A stretch of 64,000 nt of DNA from Eriocheir sinensis (GCF_024679095.1 NC_066516.1:20609035-20673034); one strand, 5' to 3'. Positions 50,674 through 61,926 are shown, numbered from the stretch's first letter. Numbers and translations: made by a program. The notes: a model not told the origin generated them from the letters alone.

Positions 50674-52590
50674 TGCCGCTGGCCACCATCACCGCTGCCA
50701 ACCACTGTCCACGGCTACCGTCCTGCTCCCAGCTGAAGACTCAAGCCCTGCTGCTCTTAGTGAGATGATGAGGACCCAGCCAGCATCAGTGTGGCAACAA
50801 CTACTGACCACCACCACTTGCTACTGTTCAATGCTTTCATCTTGTGAGTTCCAGCTGAAAATGGAATCCCTGCTTCTCACAGTGAGATGACAGCCACCTG
50901 AAAATGCATCTGTACTTTAGTGACTCCCCTCTCTCATGTGATTCCTCTTTGTCCACAGCAGTCATGTAAAGGAAAAAATGCATAGTTTGTAGTTATTCAC
51001 CAGTCTCACTACGAGAATGTAACGACACTTAAAGACTCCACTGTACCTTTTATGTCACTTTGATAAATCAGATTGCTCATATGATAAAATCTGTGCAGTG
51101 GATTCTGTTTATTTCATGATGTCATTTTGAGTTTGAAACTTTAAATGGAAAATGCAGGTCTTGCAGATTTTTCCAGGTAAACTCTTTTTAAGCAAGGTAG
51201 CCAATACTCATCATCTTCTTTGGCCATTACTAGTTAACTGCAAAATAAAGGCCTTTTCCAATGCCCTCCAAATCTCTCTGTCTGGTGTCATGATGTAAGT
51301 GGTAGCCAGCATACCCAGCCATAAATATTTGCCCAAATTGAATAAGAAATTCCTACATAGATTATCCCTTCCAAGGAACAGGTAAACTATATGAGAATCT
51401 CTCATTAAACTTGCCTATTTTTTTAGGCCGAGTATACTACCAGCTCCCTAAAATAATGATAATGTCAAAACAGTAATAAAAGTTAACATTCAATGTTATA
51501 CTCATCTTCCTCCAATTTACCTATTATCATGCATATTGTAAGTCAACTGAATAAAATGAGTTTGTAGAACTCAAAGTATGACTTTATATGCTATACAAGT
51601 CTTTTTTTTCTGAACCAATTATTTTTATGCATATTGTAGGTGAATAAAACATGCATTGGGTGGACTTACTCTATCCCTAATAGTGTGTGTAGGACAGGAC
51701 AAGCCCAACCACTGCAAACAGTACCACACCATGATGCACAGGCCTGTAGTGCTGGTAGGCCATCTCTCTGGTGAAGTGGAGTGGTGGCACAGGTGGATTT
51801 CTTTACAGGGGTTCCAATAATTTTTATACACTGCTTGGCTCATACTGCCCATTGGTGCTCCTCTCAAGAGAAATTCTTGAAGTTCAGTTCATGGTGGCAC
51901 TGGTAGCACTGTCACCTGCCCCCTCAGCAGAGCCAGTGCAACAGAAGACGATTAGACTTCTTGTGTTGAGGAGGGTCATCATAACGCAGCATGTGCTATA
52001 TCCTGCTGTGTCATGCTTCTGAAGAGGAAAGGTAAGGTGACACATGGAGAAAAGGAAAAAAATAAAATGAATACAGAAGCAAAGAAAAAAAGATAAGAAT
52101 ATACAAGAGAAGGAGAGAAAAATGGATGGGGATGAAGTGATGCATACAGAACAGTGGAAAATTTTAATCAATACAAACACAAGGAGAAAAAAAAAAATAA
52201 AAGATGAGGGATGGAAAGGAAAGGTAGGGAGGAAAATAAAAAGTAGCATTGAAGAAAGAAAAGAGGGTAGTGCATAAGATAAGGATGGACTGACCAGGGA
52301 AACTGATAATTTAATGAGTTAGAACTGTGTTGGTTCTCAAGCACTAAGTTACCCACACCCACCTGTCAATTCAAAGTCTGATCCCCTTATCTCCTTTTTG
52401 TTGTTTATGTAGTTGAAGAATGACTTAGGATTACTTTTATAAATGGCACTAATGTTTTTTCAAACCTATGCTTTGCCTGGCTTACTACAATTTTTACTTC
52501 TCATCTGGCTTCATGTTATAGTCTGCAATTATTGGGCAAGTTTTACACTTTCTTTCATCGGTATAACAAGTTCTTCTCTTGTTAAATTTC
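50674..52590. other. Mostly unique non-coding sequence
   Basis: AT-rich, few simple repeats. A possible 3' UTR of the small gene runs to about 51300. Purine-rich A/G DNA lies at 52030-52260. No supported coding frame. Confidence 0.5.
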
Positions 52591-52598
52591 GCTATTAA

Positions 52599-53275
52599 CC
52601 CTCTCGCGCACCATAAGTTTCCAATAAGTTTCTGTTCCACTCACCATGCATTTCTCAGGCCTGACCAACCTTTTTTTTGTTGCCGCGATACTCTACATTT
52701 CTGGACGTATTTTACCCTCACAGATATATCATACCCCAATAAATTTGGTAGCTATGGCTTCATAAAGACTTGTACTAGAACATGCACAAATAAAAATAGA
52801 GGAAAATAAACAATACAAACTCGTTTCAAGTCTCCGTATAGAGTATTGGAGACAATATATCTATCCTAAGTACCAACTCTTCCCCACTCGCTAGCTCGAA
52901 ATTTTGTGGGCCAACATTTTAAGTCAAATATATGTTTCGAAGCAGAATTTAGTGAGGATTCTTATGGTATCCTCAAAATTATCATACACCTATTAGTTCC
53001 TGAGTTACACCAAGAAAACTGTATTTTTTCCCTCTCCCGTCAGAGTAGGGTAACAACTAAAAATCGCTCCACGCTCCTCATCTACGTTCCTTAGAAAGGT
53101 TGCCATATGTTACCATTAAAACTTATGCTAACAAATGACGCTCCCAAATTTGACGAACTTTCACCGAAAACTTTATTTTTATTTATTTTTTAAACTTTTA
53201 TGACGCGTTTTGCGTCCGTGCGCCAGGACCTTTTTACCCTTGATGACGCGAAACGTGTCATTGTGCGTGAGAGGG
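52599..53275. mobile_element. Piggybac-like MITE with CCCTCTCGCGCAC ends
   Basis: TTAA (52595-52598) then CCCTCTCGCGCACCA; the right end is TTGTGCGTGAGAGGG followed by TTGA (53276-53279), one change from TTAA. The terminal inverted repeat is about 13 bp with one mismatch. A subterminal GACGCGTTTTGCGTC palindrome and GATGACGCGAAACGTGTCA lie near the right end. There is no transposase frame in 677 bp. Confidence 0.65.
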
Positions 53276-53484
53276 TTGAGGAGAGCGTCCACCATGGATT
53301 TTTTTCAAAAAAATTGATAAAAGTGAAAAAATTCAAATGTCTTCGTACATGCCTTGGCTAGCTTGTGGCAAAATATTATGAAGAAATAAGCAAAAATGAC
53401 TTGGTTATGGCTGAATTCCACCCCCCCCTCCCCCCCTGCCCTCTTCCGCTCATCACTTACGTCACTATAAAACACTTACCTGTG

Positions 53485-53585
53485 CCATGACGGGTTGGGG
53501 CCGACTGTTATCCAGGCCCCTCAAGAAAGCCTACCGGCGTTGTAGGCTGGCACGTAAAAAAATAAAATAAATAAATAAATAAAAA
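53485..53585 (+). mobile_element. Short retroelement 3' end with (AAAT)n tail
   Basis: ATGACGGGTTGGGGCCGACT, CAGGCCCCTCAAGAAAGCCT and GTTGTAGGCTGGCACG lead into AAAAAAATAAAATAAATAAA. The layout is that of a SINE 3' end; the head is not visible. Confidence 0.5.
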
Positions 53586-53681
53586 GCTATATTCATACAC
53601 AGGTGCATACATCGTCATGTTTCAGCGTAGAAAATAGCCTAAAAGAATATTCATATGGCATCTTGAAGCAAACTAGCATCT

Positions 53682-53903
53682 GTGATGGCCTTGGAGGCAG
53701 CAGAGCTGACACATACATCAGTCACCCCGGAGGAGCCAGAGATAAGTTTCACATGTCAGCTCAATTTCCAAGAAAAGGACACCATCAGACACACAAAGTC
53801 CTTCAAAACAAAGAAAAAACTGGAATTCAGTAAAGAATACCAACTGGGAAGGCATCTAGGTTTAAGGGTCAAACTCTATAAATCCGCACTTTCACATATA
53901 TAA
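53682..53903 (+). CDS. Unidentified ORF or exon
   Basis: The frame from ATG near 53685 reads M-A-L-E-A-A-E-L-T-H-T-S-V-T, then P-E-E-P-E-I-S-F-T-C-Q-L-N-F-Q, then K-T-K-K-K-L-E-F-S-K-E-Y-Q and stops after about 73 residues. The composition is balanced and unlike the repeat-derived frames around it. There is a possible donor at GAATTCA|GTAAAG (about 53828) and several AG acceptors upstream. It could be an exon of an unknown gene or an old retroelement piece. Confidence 0.25.
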   Translation: MMALEAAELTHTSVTPEEPEISFTCQLNFQEKDTIRHTKSFKTKKKLEFSKEYQLGRHLGLRVKLYKSALSHI

Positions 53904-54349
53904 AAAGATCAACAAATGAGACATATTACTTTGGTCCAAACTGAAGACGGTGAAGAGTTCGTGGGCACAAAATTTTATTTGAATTTCATCTGGCTAGTTT
54001 AGCTCACCCTAAAGGCTTAATGCAACAACAAAGTGGAGATGATTTAAAATTGTCATGTAATAATATGATAATGCAACATTAGTTTTATTAGGTTTCCTTT
54101 TCTAAAGTATTTAATTATGTGAACAAATATGTGAATAATCTCACCTTTTCTGTAGGATTACCTTCCTTGAAAACTACTTACAGAAAGCAAGATATATCTA
54201 AACAAAACTCTGGGGTCGAGTCCCTTGTAGTTATGATGAAGTTTTTATTACCCTTTTCATGTTTCTATTACCCGATTTTTACAGAAAGAAGAATTTATTA
54301 GTAAATAATTCGCATGGTATGAAATGCTTAAAGGTTAAGCACCTGAAAT

Positions 54350-55105
54350 TGAAATGTATGTCGTGGCTCCCATCCAGTTTTGGCTGCCCTGAAAGGTATG
54401 TAGTGACTCCTGCTTTGGCTGCCCTGAAAGGTATGTAGTGACTCCTGCTTTGACTGCCCTGAAAGGTATGTAGTGACTCCTGCTTTGGCTGCCCTGAAAG
54501 GTATGTAGTGACTCCTGCTTTGGCTGCCCTGAAAGGTATGTAGTGACTCCTGCTTTGGCTGCCCTGAAAGGTATGTAGTGACTCCTGCTTTGGCTGCCCT
54601 GAAAGGTATGTAGTGACTCCTGCTTTGACTGCCCTGAAAGGTATGTAGTGACTCCTGCTTTGGCTGCCCTGAAAGGTATGTAGTGACTCCTGCTTTGACT
54701 GCCCTGAAAGGTATGTAGTGACTCCTGCTTTGGCTGCCCTGAAAGGTATGTAGTGACTCCTGCTTTGACTGCCCTGAAAGGTATGTAGTGACTCCTGCTT
54801 TGGCTGCCCTGAAAGGTATGTAGTGACTCCTGCTTTGACTGCCCTGAAAGGTATGTAGTGACTCCTGCTTTGGCTGCCCTGAAAGGTATGTAGTGACTCC
54901 TGCTTTGGCTGCCCTGAAAGGTATGTAGTGACTCCTGCCCAGCTTTGGCTGCCGTGAAAGGTGTGTAGTGACTCCTGCCCATTTTTAGCTGCCCTGAAAG
55001 GTATGTAGTAACTTCTGCCCACTTTTGTTTGCCATGAAAGGTATGTAGTGACTCCTGACTGGTTTTGGCTGCCCAGAAAGATATATAGTGCCTCCCGCAC
55101 GGTGC
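54350..55105. repeat. 35-bp minisatellite, about 16 regular copies plus diverged edges
   Basis: The unit is GTATGTAGTGACTCCTGCTT then TGGCTGCCCTGAAAG. Regular copies run from about 54381 to 54938. Edge copies are longer (about 44 bp, with CCAGC or CCATTTTT inserts) and more diverged, as expected when exchange is concentrated in the middle. A TTTGGCT/TTTGACT variant alternates in the central part, giving a 70-bp dimer. All three minus-strand frames lack stops, so 258- and 280-residue frames appear; I read these as accidental. Confidence 0.93.
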
Positions 55106-55284
55106 ACACACACAAACACACTTTTTTCCAGTGATGTGGCTTGCTTTTGCTTGGTCAATATGGCTCTACAATGTCTTGCTGTTGTGTGAGGAACTGCCCC
55201 AAACTTCACTGGTGCTGAAGGGAACAGCATCCCATTCAACAATATTTCATGCTATTTTGAAAATTACCTATGTAATTTACAGGG

Positions 55285-55635
55285 AATAAATTATCAAAAT
55301 ACCTTTTATTTGCAATTGCAGAGCCAGATGTCTTTTTATGTTCCTGAAACGAGACAAATAATAGGCATTTGATGGGCTATAGATCATTCATGTATGATCT
55401 GATTATATTGTTTGATATATGCTTCACTTTTGTGTGCTTGTATGGTATATCATCAATGCAAATCACCATGTTTGGGATTTAAAAGTGTGAAGGTTTTTTC
55501 CATACATAAACATTAAAATATATTATGAAAAAATAGCTTTAATATTTACAACAGTTGATTTACAAGTAACCACGAACTAAAGATCACCTTCTGTTGATGA
55601 ACAGATGAAATGAAACCGACTATAGTTTCCTATAT
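55285..55635. mobile_element. One-armed relative of foldback element type I
   Basis: TTGCAGAGCCAGATGTCTTT, TTTGTGTGCTTGTATGGTAT and ACCATGTTTGGGATTTA align with 8070-8250, and GATGAACAGATGAAATGA aligns with the 8400 end. The left arm is absent. Confidence 0.65.
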
Positions 55636-56019
55636 CTCACTTGCCCCACTCACCAATATTAGTGGTTTGTGAAAAAATAATGCAAATTTATGAAATTGAT
55701 AAGTAACATCAAAACTAATCAGAAATAAAAGCATTGCTCTCACAGTATGCAGTAATGAGGGAAAGATGAGCATTTAAGCTCTCACACAGCTACGAGGAAG
55801 GTGGATCTTGCCACCAGCGGCTGCTGCCACCTCGGCCGCCAGTTGCTTGGCACTGAACATAGCAAAACTATTACATTCATGTATCAAAATCCCAACCTAA
55901 CCCCCTCAATCCCCTTCATTATCTTGATCTTACCAAATCAACATCAAAACATGGTCAAATGAAATAACTTACAGCAGTGGGTTGCAGTGAGTTTAAGTAA
56001 AGGTAAAGTTGGGGGCATA

Positions 56020-56275
56020 CAATATAGGTGCACATGGCCTCAGTGCACATCTCCATCTGTTATTGAAGGTAAAAACCTATTACCTCATGACACAGGGGAG
56101 GTATGAATTCCAAGTTACTACTACAATATACCTTCCCCAGGTTTCCCGAGGTGCCCATTTATCGAACATCCCAACAAGGAGATGAACAGCTGAGTGAGCT
56201 GCACGCTGACTGCCCAGGCTGGGATTCGAACCCGGGCCCACTCTTTCATAGCTAGCCACACTAACCATTTGCAGA
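56020..56275 (-). mobile_element. tRNA-derived SINE, second copy
   Basis: On the minus strand: GGTTAGTGTGGCTAGCTATG (A-box-like) and CGGGTTCGAATCCC (B box; plus-strand 56221-56234). The body continues GTGCAGCTCACTCAGCTGTT and ends near GAGGCCATGTGCACC. The head differs from the 46.5-kb copy, so it is probably a related subfamily. Confidence 0.7.
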
Positions 56276-56547
56276 AATGAGTAATTTTCAATGAAAATTG
56301 TTATAAAGATGAATAGTAGGATAAGAGTTGGAAAAAAAAAGCATCATACACCATAATGTAACAGGGCCCGTACTTATAAAGAGTATGTTTCGCTTATGTG
56401 AGGCATAAATCAAGAAAATGGCGGACACCGAGACATAAGGGAAGCATAACCCTTAGGTTTCAACTAAGCGGAACATAAACTGACTCGCCAGCTACTGCTG
56501 GGTGGAGGTAACATTGCAATCCTTATGTCGCACTAAGCGAGGCATAA

Positions 56548-56886
56548 GTGGCGGAGGTAGTGGGTGGCCCGCTGCAGCTGAGGACTTTTCGGGCACGAAG
56601 AGACGTCCTTGATGAACTTCCGGACCCGGAATTGATCAAGAGGTACCGCCTGGACCGTGCAGGGATACTCTTCGTGACCGATTTGGTGCGTGAGGCCTTG
56701 ACTGCTCCTACAAATAGGAACCAAGCCCTCTCCCCTGAGATGAAGGTCCTCATAACACTGAGGTATCTTGCTACGGGCAAAATGCAGCAGTGTAGCAGCG
56801 ACGACTTGGGGCCTTCACAACAGACCGTCAGCAGGGTCACCCGGGAGACTGTACGCCCTTGCGGCAGCTGTTCTTGCTGCTGCTGA
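56548..56886 (+). pseudogene. PIF/Harbinger transposase (HARBI1-like) N-terminal fragment
   Basis: The frame contains F-R-A-R-R-D-V-L-D-E, D-P-E-L-I-K-R-Y-R-L-D-R-A-G-I-L-F-V-T-D, L-S-P-E-M-K-V-L-I-T-L-R-Y-L-A-T-G and Q-Q-T-V-S-R-V-T-R-E-T. The (L)RYRxDRxxI...L and LRxxATG...Q-x-TVSR pattern is that of the helical N-terminal region of Harbinger transposases. The whole DDE catalytic domain is missing: the frame runs into a Cys-rich repeat and stops at about 113 codons versus about 350 in intact proteins. No ATG start is visible in frame. Confidence 0.8.
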
Positions 56887-57035
56887 TGATGATGATGATG
56901 TGGCTGGGGGTGAGGCTGTGGTCCCTCCTGCTGCTGCTCCTGCAATAGCTGCTGCTGCTGATGTAGCTGCTGCTGCTGTTGCTGCTGACCTCGCTGGCTG
57001 CTGAGGGGCTCTAGAGGTCGGGGCTGGCTATCCAT
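56880..57035 (-). pseudogene. Gln/His-rich 5' fragment of a second Harbinger-type ORF
   Basis: On the minus strand, ATG near 57033 begins M-D-S-Q-P-R-P-L-E-P-L-S-S-Q and runs into polyGln, then H-P-Q-P-H-H-H-H-H. Past about 56880 the frame is only the antisense of the transposase. Harbinger elements often carry a second, Myb-like gene; this may be the start of it, joined by an internal deletion. No Myb domain is left, so the assignment is inference. Confidence 0.35.
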
Positions 57036-57425
57036 GGCTGCGGACTGCTAGCTTGAAGCTCGCGGGAATGTTTGTTTACATGTTTGAGGGGCTACGTCCT
57101 TAATTTTATCATTATTCTATGTGATGTTGGTCTATGCATCGTCAACAATACCGGAAAATACTTTTCTTTATTTTATACATATTTCCAATATGTCAATATG
57201 CTTTTAACATCAAAATTATACCAAATTCCAACATTTTATTTTGAGTTGGTATCCCTTTCTTAGGTGCAGCTCAGGGGTTGGCAACGATGTACTAATACTC
57301 GCTTATGTCGAGCTGGTTATGTTGAGGGGGTGAAACATAAGGAGGGGGGTTATGTCTCGTCATTGTTAATACTCGGGTATGTTTCAGTTTATGTCTCGCA
57401 TAAATTTCTTTATAAGTACGGACCC

Positions 57426-57919
57426 AGGTGCTTTAACAAATAAATACTTAAGTAAATATTCATAAGAACACCTAATTCAAGATTGCAGACTTTGCCACTG
57501 CTAAACCCATGCACTACCACTCTGCCTTTTTAAAAAAATTACCAGAATCCCACCTAAACCTAACATATAGTAACCTATCACTGCAGAAATCATAATCTAT
57601 CAAAACTTAATCAGCTGCTCAAACCCCATGTATCTGTTATTTCCAACAGAAAGTTATAAAGATAAACAGTACAAAATCTACCAGAAAAAAGTGACAAACA
57701 TGAGAGTACGATGGGTGTTTCAGTAGATGAATAGTGAAGTATCCTCTCCTAAAAATGGCATAAAAAAGGACATACGTATACACTCACCACCAACTACTTT
57801 TGCTGGGTCTCTCTTCATCTTATTAACTTGGTATAGCTTTTGGGGGGAGAGTATTTGCCTCTTGTGCCAGACAACGGGGATGAGTGGTGTACCTCAGGGC
57901 CATGTTTTCAGACATTTCG
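57426..57919. other. Unique AT-rich sequence
   Basis: No repeats, exon or RNA signal that I can support. Confidence 0.5.
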
Positions 57920-58095
57920 GCAGGGTCTAAGGACATATTTGACATGGTTTTCGACGAGTTGTGGGCATTTCCAGGGGTAGTGTTATGACCCTGGTGGTAG
58001 TTTGACCCTTCTTCTGTACCAGGAACCTAAAAAAGGACAATCATTAGAGCACGACTGATCTTCTATTTGGCCTTTGAAAATTGTTGATGGTGGAG
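57920..58095. mobile_element. One-armed relative of foldback element type II
   Basis: GGGCATTTCCAGGGGTAGTG, CCTGGTGGTAGTTTGACCC and TCATTAGAGCACGACTGATC align with 61280-61380 and, less closely, with 27385-27490. Confidence 0.65.
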
Positions 58096-58199
58096 TATTT
58101 CCGTGAAGTGATCATTGTAATATATTAACCGCACATAGTTAATTCTAGCCAACGAGATCGTGTTAAACTGAAGTGGAGGGGATGACGGATAAAGGGAGG

Positions 58200-58580
58200 G
58201 AGAGAAAAAAGGAAGGAAAGAGAAGAAAGGTCAGGCTGGAAGAGGGATGAAGGGAAGGAGAGAGGAAAAGAGGGAGGAAAGAGAGAAGGAAGAAAGGTTA
58301 TGCAGGAAGATGGATGAAGGGAGGGAGAGAGGAAAAAGGGAGGGAAGAGAGAAGGAAGAAAGGTTAGGCATGAAGAAGGATGGAGGAAAAAAAAAGGAGA
58401 AAAGAGAGAAGGAAAAGGTTAGGCAGAAAGATGAATGAAGGGAGGGAGAAAGGAAAAAGGGAGGAAAGAGAGAAGGAAAAGGTTAGTCAGGAAGAGGGAT
58501 GAAGGGAGGGAAAGAGGAAAAAAATGAGGAGAAAAATTTGGCAGGAAGAGGAATGAAGGGAGGGAGAGAGGAAAAAAGGG
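58200..58580. repeat. Purine-rich minisatellite, about 60-bp unit, 6 copies
   Basis: GAAGGGAGGGAGAGAGGAAA, then GGGAGGAAAGAGAGAAGGAA and AAGGTTAGGCAGGAAGA, repeated with small length changes. Confidence 0.85.
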
Positions 58581-58589
58581 AAGAAGAGC

Positions 58590-59931
58590 AGAACTTAAAC
58601 TTGTTGACTGAGAAGCACTAATGACAGGGAAGGATTCCAACACCACACTGATGCTCCTACAGGAAAAAACCCTGGACATCTGCAAATGGTGGACCCCACG
58701 GAAAGGTAACCGGACAAAGCAGCTCATCCCAAGGGACAGTAAAATCCTAATGAGAAAAAGGTCAGCTCTGAAGAAAAATTAGTGTTCATGAGCACCACAC
58801 AACAACAAGGAGTCAGATTCAAGACCAGCAAGACTCCTTGGAACGTAAACCGCTGGGATCTCATGAGGAAGAGAACCAGAGATGAAAGAAGGGCAGCGTC
58901 AAACATCAAGAACTCAAAATACTTCTTCACGTACGCCCGGAAAAAACTCAATGGATGCGTCCCAGTAGGCCCTCTGATAACGGACGGTAGGTAATGAGAC
59001 TGTGAGCTGCCTAAAGGAAATGGCCGAACTGCTTCGACAACAGTATGACAGTGTCTTCAGCACCCTACTGCCGAGCAAGACGGTAGCAGACCCTATCTCC
59101 TTCTTCCAAGCCCCAACAGAAGAGGATCACCAGCTGCTCACTGATATCGATTTAGAAACCAGTGACACTGTAGCAGCCATTAACAGTATTGCACCGGACT
59201 CAGCAGCGGGACCAGACGGATTCCATGCCAAACTGCTAAGAAACTGCAGGAATGAACTGGCATAACCACTCCAGCTACTGTGGCACAAATCACTAAGTGA
59301 AGGAACATTCCCACCACTACTAAAGACCAGGATAGTAACTCCCATCCACAAAGGTGGTAGCAGAGGGCAAGCCAAGAATTACCGTCCTGTGATCTTAACG
59401 TCACACCTCATTAAGATAACAGAGAAGATCATCTGCACAAAGCTCATTGACTACCTAGAAAAGAATGCCTTAAACGAGGGACAGCACGAATTTAGGAGAG
59501 ATCGTTCCTGTCTCTCACAGCTACTGAAGCACCACCAAGAAATACTTGAGGCAGTGAAGGAGGGTAGGAATGCAAACGTCATCTACCTAGCCTTCACCAA
59601 GGCCTTTGATAAGGTGGACCATGGGCTACTGCAACACAAACTCAGAGCTCATGGTATCAGTGGTAATCTAGGAAGATGGATCCACAGTTTCCTCACAGGT
59701 CAAACTCAACAGGTTTCAGTCCAGGGCAGTTTATCTCGACCAGTCAAAAGTGGCGTTCCCCAAGGCTCGGCGATGGGACCACTACTGTTCCTGGTCATGA
59801 TACAAGACATCGACCAAGAGCTCCAGCATGCCCAGGCCACATCCTTTGCAGCGGCGGTGTCCGTAGTGGACGAGATTCATCTTCTTGGGTGTTTTATGGG
59901 GCTAGTTAGGGTGTGGGTCCACAGCCTCTAG
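58590..59931 (+). pseudogene. Non-LTR retrotransposon reverse transcriptase, dead copy (jockey/CR1-like)
   Basis: From 59002 one frame runs to 59931 with a single in-frame TAA at 59263-59265. It contains S-A-A-G-P-D-G-F-H-A-K-L-L, K-N-Y-R-P-V-I-L-T-S (finger region), G-Q-H-E-F-R-R-D-R-S-C, A-F-T-K-A-F-D-K-V-D-H (motif A with its Asp), and S-G-V-P-Q-G-S-A-M-G-P-L-L-F (motif B). The [F/Y]ADD active site expected next is replaced by S-F-A-A-A-V-S and the frame ends soon after. Upstream (58690-58780) a shifted frame carries I-P-R-D-S-K-I-L-M-R-K-R, also typical. The endonuclease domain is absent, so the copy is 5'-truncated and inactive. Confidence 0.85.
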
Positions 59932-60175
59932 ACTCTAGAGCAACAAAGTAAACAAAGTATAGGCTGGCAGGCAGGCAGAGTGGTAGATATGTATTTTCAT
60001 CAGTTTCAATGTCCTGCTCTTGTTATCTATCAGTCTATTTCCATTTTCGTGATCTTTAAGTTAACTTCATACTTTTGAACATACACCTATTTGTCTACTT
60101 GTGTTCTGTTACATATGTTTAAGGCATACAAGATAAATATTACTCACCGGTGTACCCGCCCTCACCTGTGTTTTG

Positions 60176-60183
60176 CTGTGACG
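60176..60183. repeat. hAT target-site duplication, left copy
   Basis: CTGTGACG, identical to 61194-61201 at the other end of the element. Eight bases is the hAT length. Confidence 0.85.
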
Positions 60184-60826
60184 TAGGGGTGGGCAGCTAC
60201 CGGTACCAGTACCGGTACTAACGGTACCAGCTAAACGGTACGGTACCGGTACCAGATTGCTCGGTACCGGTACCAGTTGCTCGGATTTATTTATTGGATT
60301 TATTGATAATTCTTCATGTCCGATTTTTTTTTTAGGATGCTACTAAATATTGTTATTGTTATTAGACTATGATCGAGTACATCCATAATAACTATACATG
60401 CTATTTTTTTTATCTACCGGTACCTGGTACCGCGAAGCCTCATGATCACTTGGGTTCCGGGAAGCTTAATGATCACTCGGCACTGCGCATTGCCGCTAGT
60501 ACCGGTACCGTTAGGATCTTAGTGACGCTCGGCGCTCGCCCGCCTCCATGTGGTATGGGCCCTGTGTGTAGACGCTGAGTCACTGCCCCGCTGACCGTCT
60601 CCCCAAGTTCCCACCATTTTGTCCTGCTTTCCGTTTCCATCACAGCTCCCCTTTCCATTATTTTATTATTTTATTTATTTATTGGAGTTACTGAATAATT
60701 CTTCATGTCCGATTCTTTTCTTTTTTAGGTTGCTAATAAATATTGTTATTCTTATTAGACTATGATCGAGTATATCCATAATAACTATACATGCTATTTT
60801 TTTATCGAAAAAATAAATATTCACTT

Positions 60827-60882
<56 letters not shown>

Positions 60883-61193
60883 CATAGATTTACATAGAAA
60901 ATCAGACCACACAGACCCCATGGTCCAGACTAGGTGGTCTGTCCTTAATCCTAAGTGATTTTACATTAATCAGAAGGCTCCTAAACGTTGCATTTCTACT
61001 CTAGTTGATATTAAGTTGAAGGAGAGAGAGAGAGAGAGTTTTCTTTACAGGAAATTTATTTGGGAATTTCATCAGAAGTCATTAAGAAAAAAAAACTCCT
61101 TCGGGTACCGGTACCGGTACCGGTACTAACGGTACTTGAGTTTTCGGTACCGGTACTACTGGTACTCAAATTAACGGTACCTGCCCATCCCTA
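60184..61193. mobile_element. Non-autonomous hAT element with GGTACC-rich ends
   Basis: The left end is TAGGGGTGGGCAGCTACCGG and the reverse complement of the right end is TAGGGATGGGCAGGTACCGT. An 8-bp duplication CTGTGACG flanks both. Subterminal ACCGGTACC repeats lie at about 60200-60275, 60415-60430, 60498-60510 and 61106-61180. An internal block (ATTCTTCATGTCCGATT to ATACATGCTATTTTTTTATC) occurs twice, at about 60308-60415 and 60700-60805. (GA)n lies at about 60833-60878. No transposase is present. The 8-bp duplication and TAGGG-type ends identify the hAT superfamily. Confidence 0.85.
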
Positions 61194-61201
61194 CTGTGAC
61201 G
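61194..61201. repeat. hAT target-site duplication, right copy
   Basis: CTGTGACG, identical to the left copy at 60176-60183. Confidence 0.85.
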
Positions 61202-61257
61202 TCACCGAGGCAACAGAAAACGGACTGACAGTACATGGGCCAACTATATACACACAG

Positions 61258-61405
61258 TTCACAAGCTTTCGTAGGAGTTTGGGGCATTTCCAAGGGTAGT
61301 TTAGTGACCCTGGTGGTAGTTTGACCCATCGTCTGTACCATGTTACCTAAAATACCACTCATTAGAACCCGACTAGTCTCCTTTTTGGCCTTTGGAAACA
61401 GTTGA
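61258..61405. mobile_element. One-armed relative of foldback element type II, second
   Basis: CAAGCTTTCGTAGGAGTTTG and CCTGGTGGTAGTTTGACCC, then CTCATTAGAACCCGACTAGT. The closest relative is 57920-58095. Confidence 0.65.
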
Positions 61406-61733
61406 GGCACCCCTTACCCCGCAAACACTAATATTACGGCCCAATGCTGGCCAGAAGTATCGGCAATACAGATTTTAATATATTGGACCGACATATGAAA
61501 ATGCAGCTGCCAGTATTGGTCCGATTTATTTAAGTTATCCGCATGCACCGTGGCAGGCATCGGCCCGATTAATTTCCTATAACGGGCCAACTACATGCAT
61601 GATATCGGACCACAAATAAAGTAGATAGAAAGTAATACTGACTTTGCAGAAAAGTTATGAATCTGTAACAAATAAATAATCTTAATTCTGTATGCATTAT
61701 GTATATAGCTATATATATATTATATATATATAG
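61406..61733. other. Sequence with repeated TCGG/CCGA motifs
   Basis: ATTGGACCGACATATG, GGTCCGATTTATTTAAG, CATCGGCCCGATTAAT and GATATCGGACCAC recur in both orientations between 61430 and 61615. Possibly an unrecognised repeat; no coding frame. Confidence 0.35.

Positions 61734-61926
<193 letters not shown>

Larger units (their letters stand above)
56364..57425. mobile_element. Internally deleted PIF/Harbinger element
   Basis: The left end GGGCCCGTACTTATAAAG and the reverse complement of the right end GGGTCCGTACTTATAAAG match at 17 of 18 bases. The element is about 1.06 kb. It carries a HARBI1-like N-terminal fragment on the plus strand, then (from about 56880) a minus-strand Gln/His-rich frame beginning near the right end. 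I could not confirm a 3-bp target duplication. Confidence 0.75.

Noticed and set aside
54279..55121. 280- and 258-codon overlapping minus-strand frames
   Set aside because: Both derive from the 35-bp satellite in different frames. Two overlapping open frames with the same cycling peptide point to repeat structure, not a gene.
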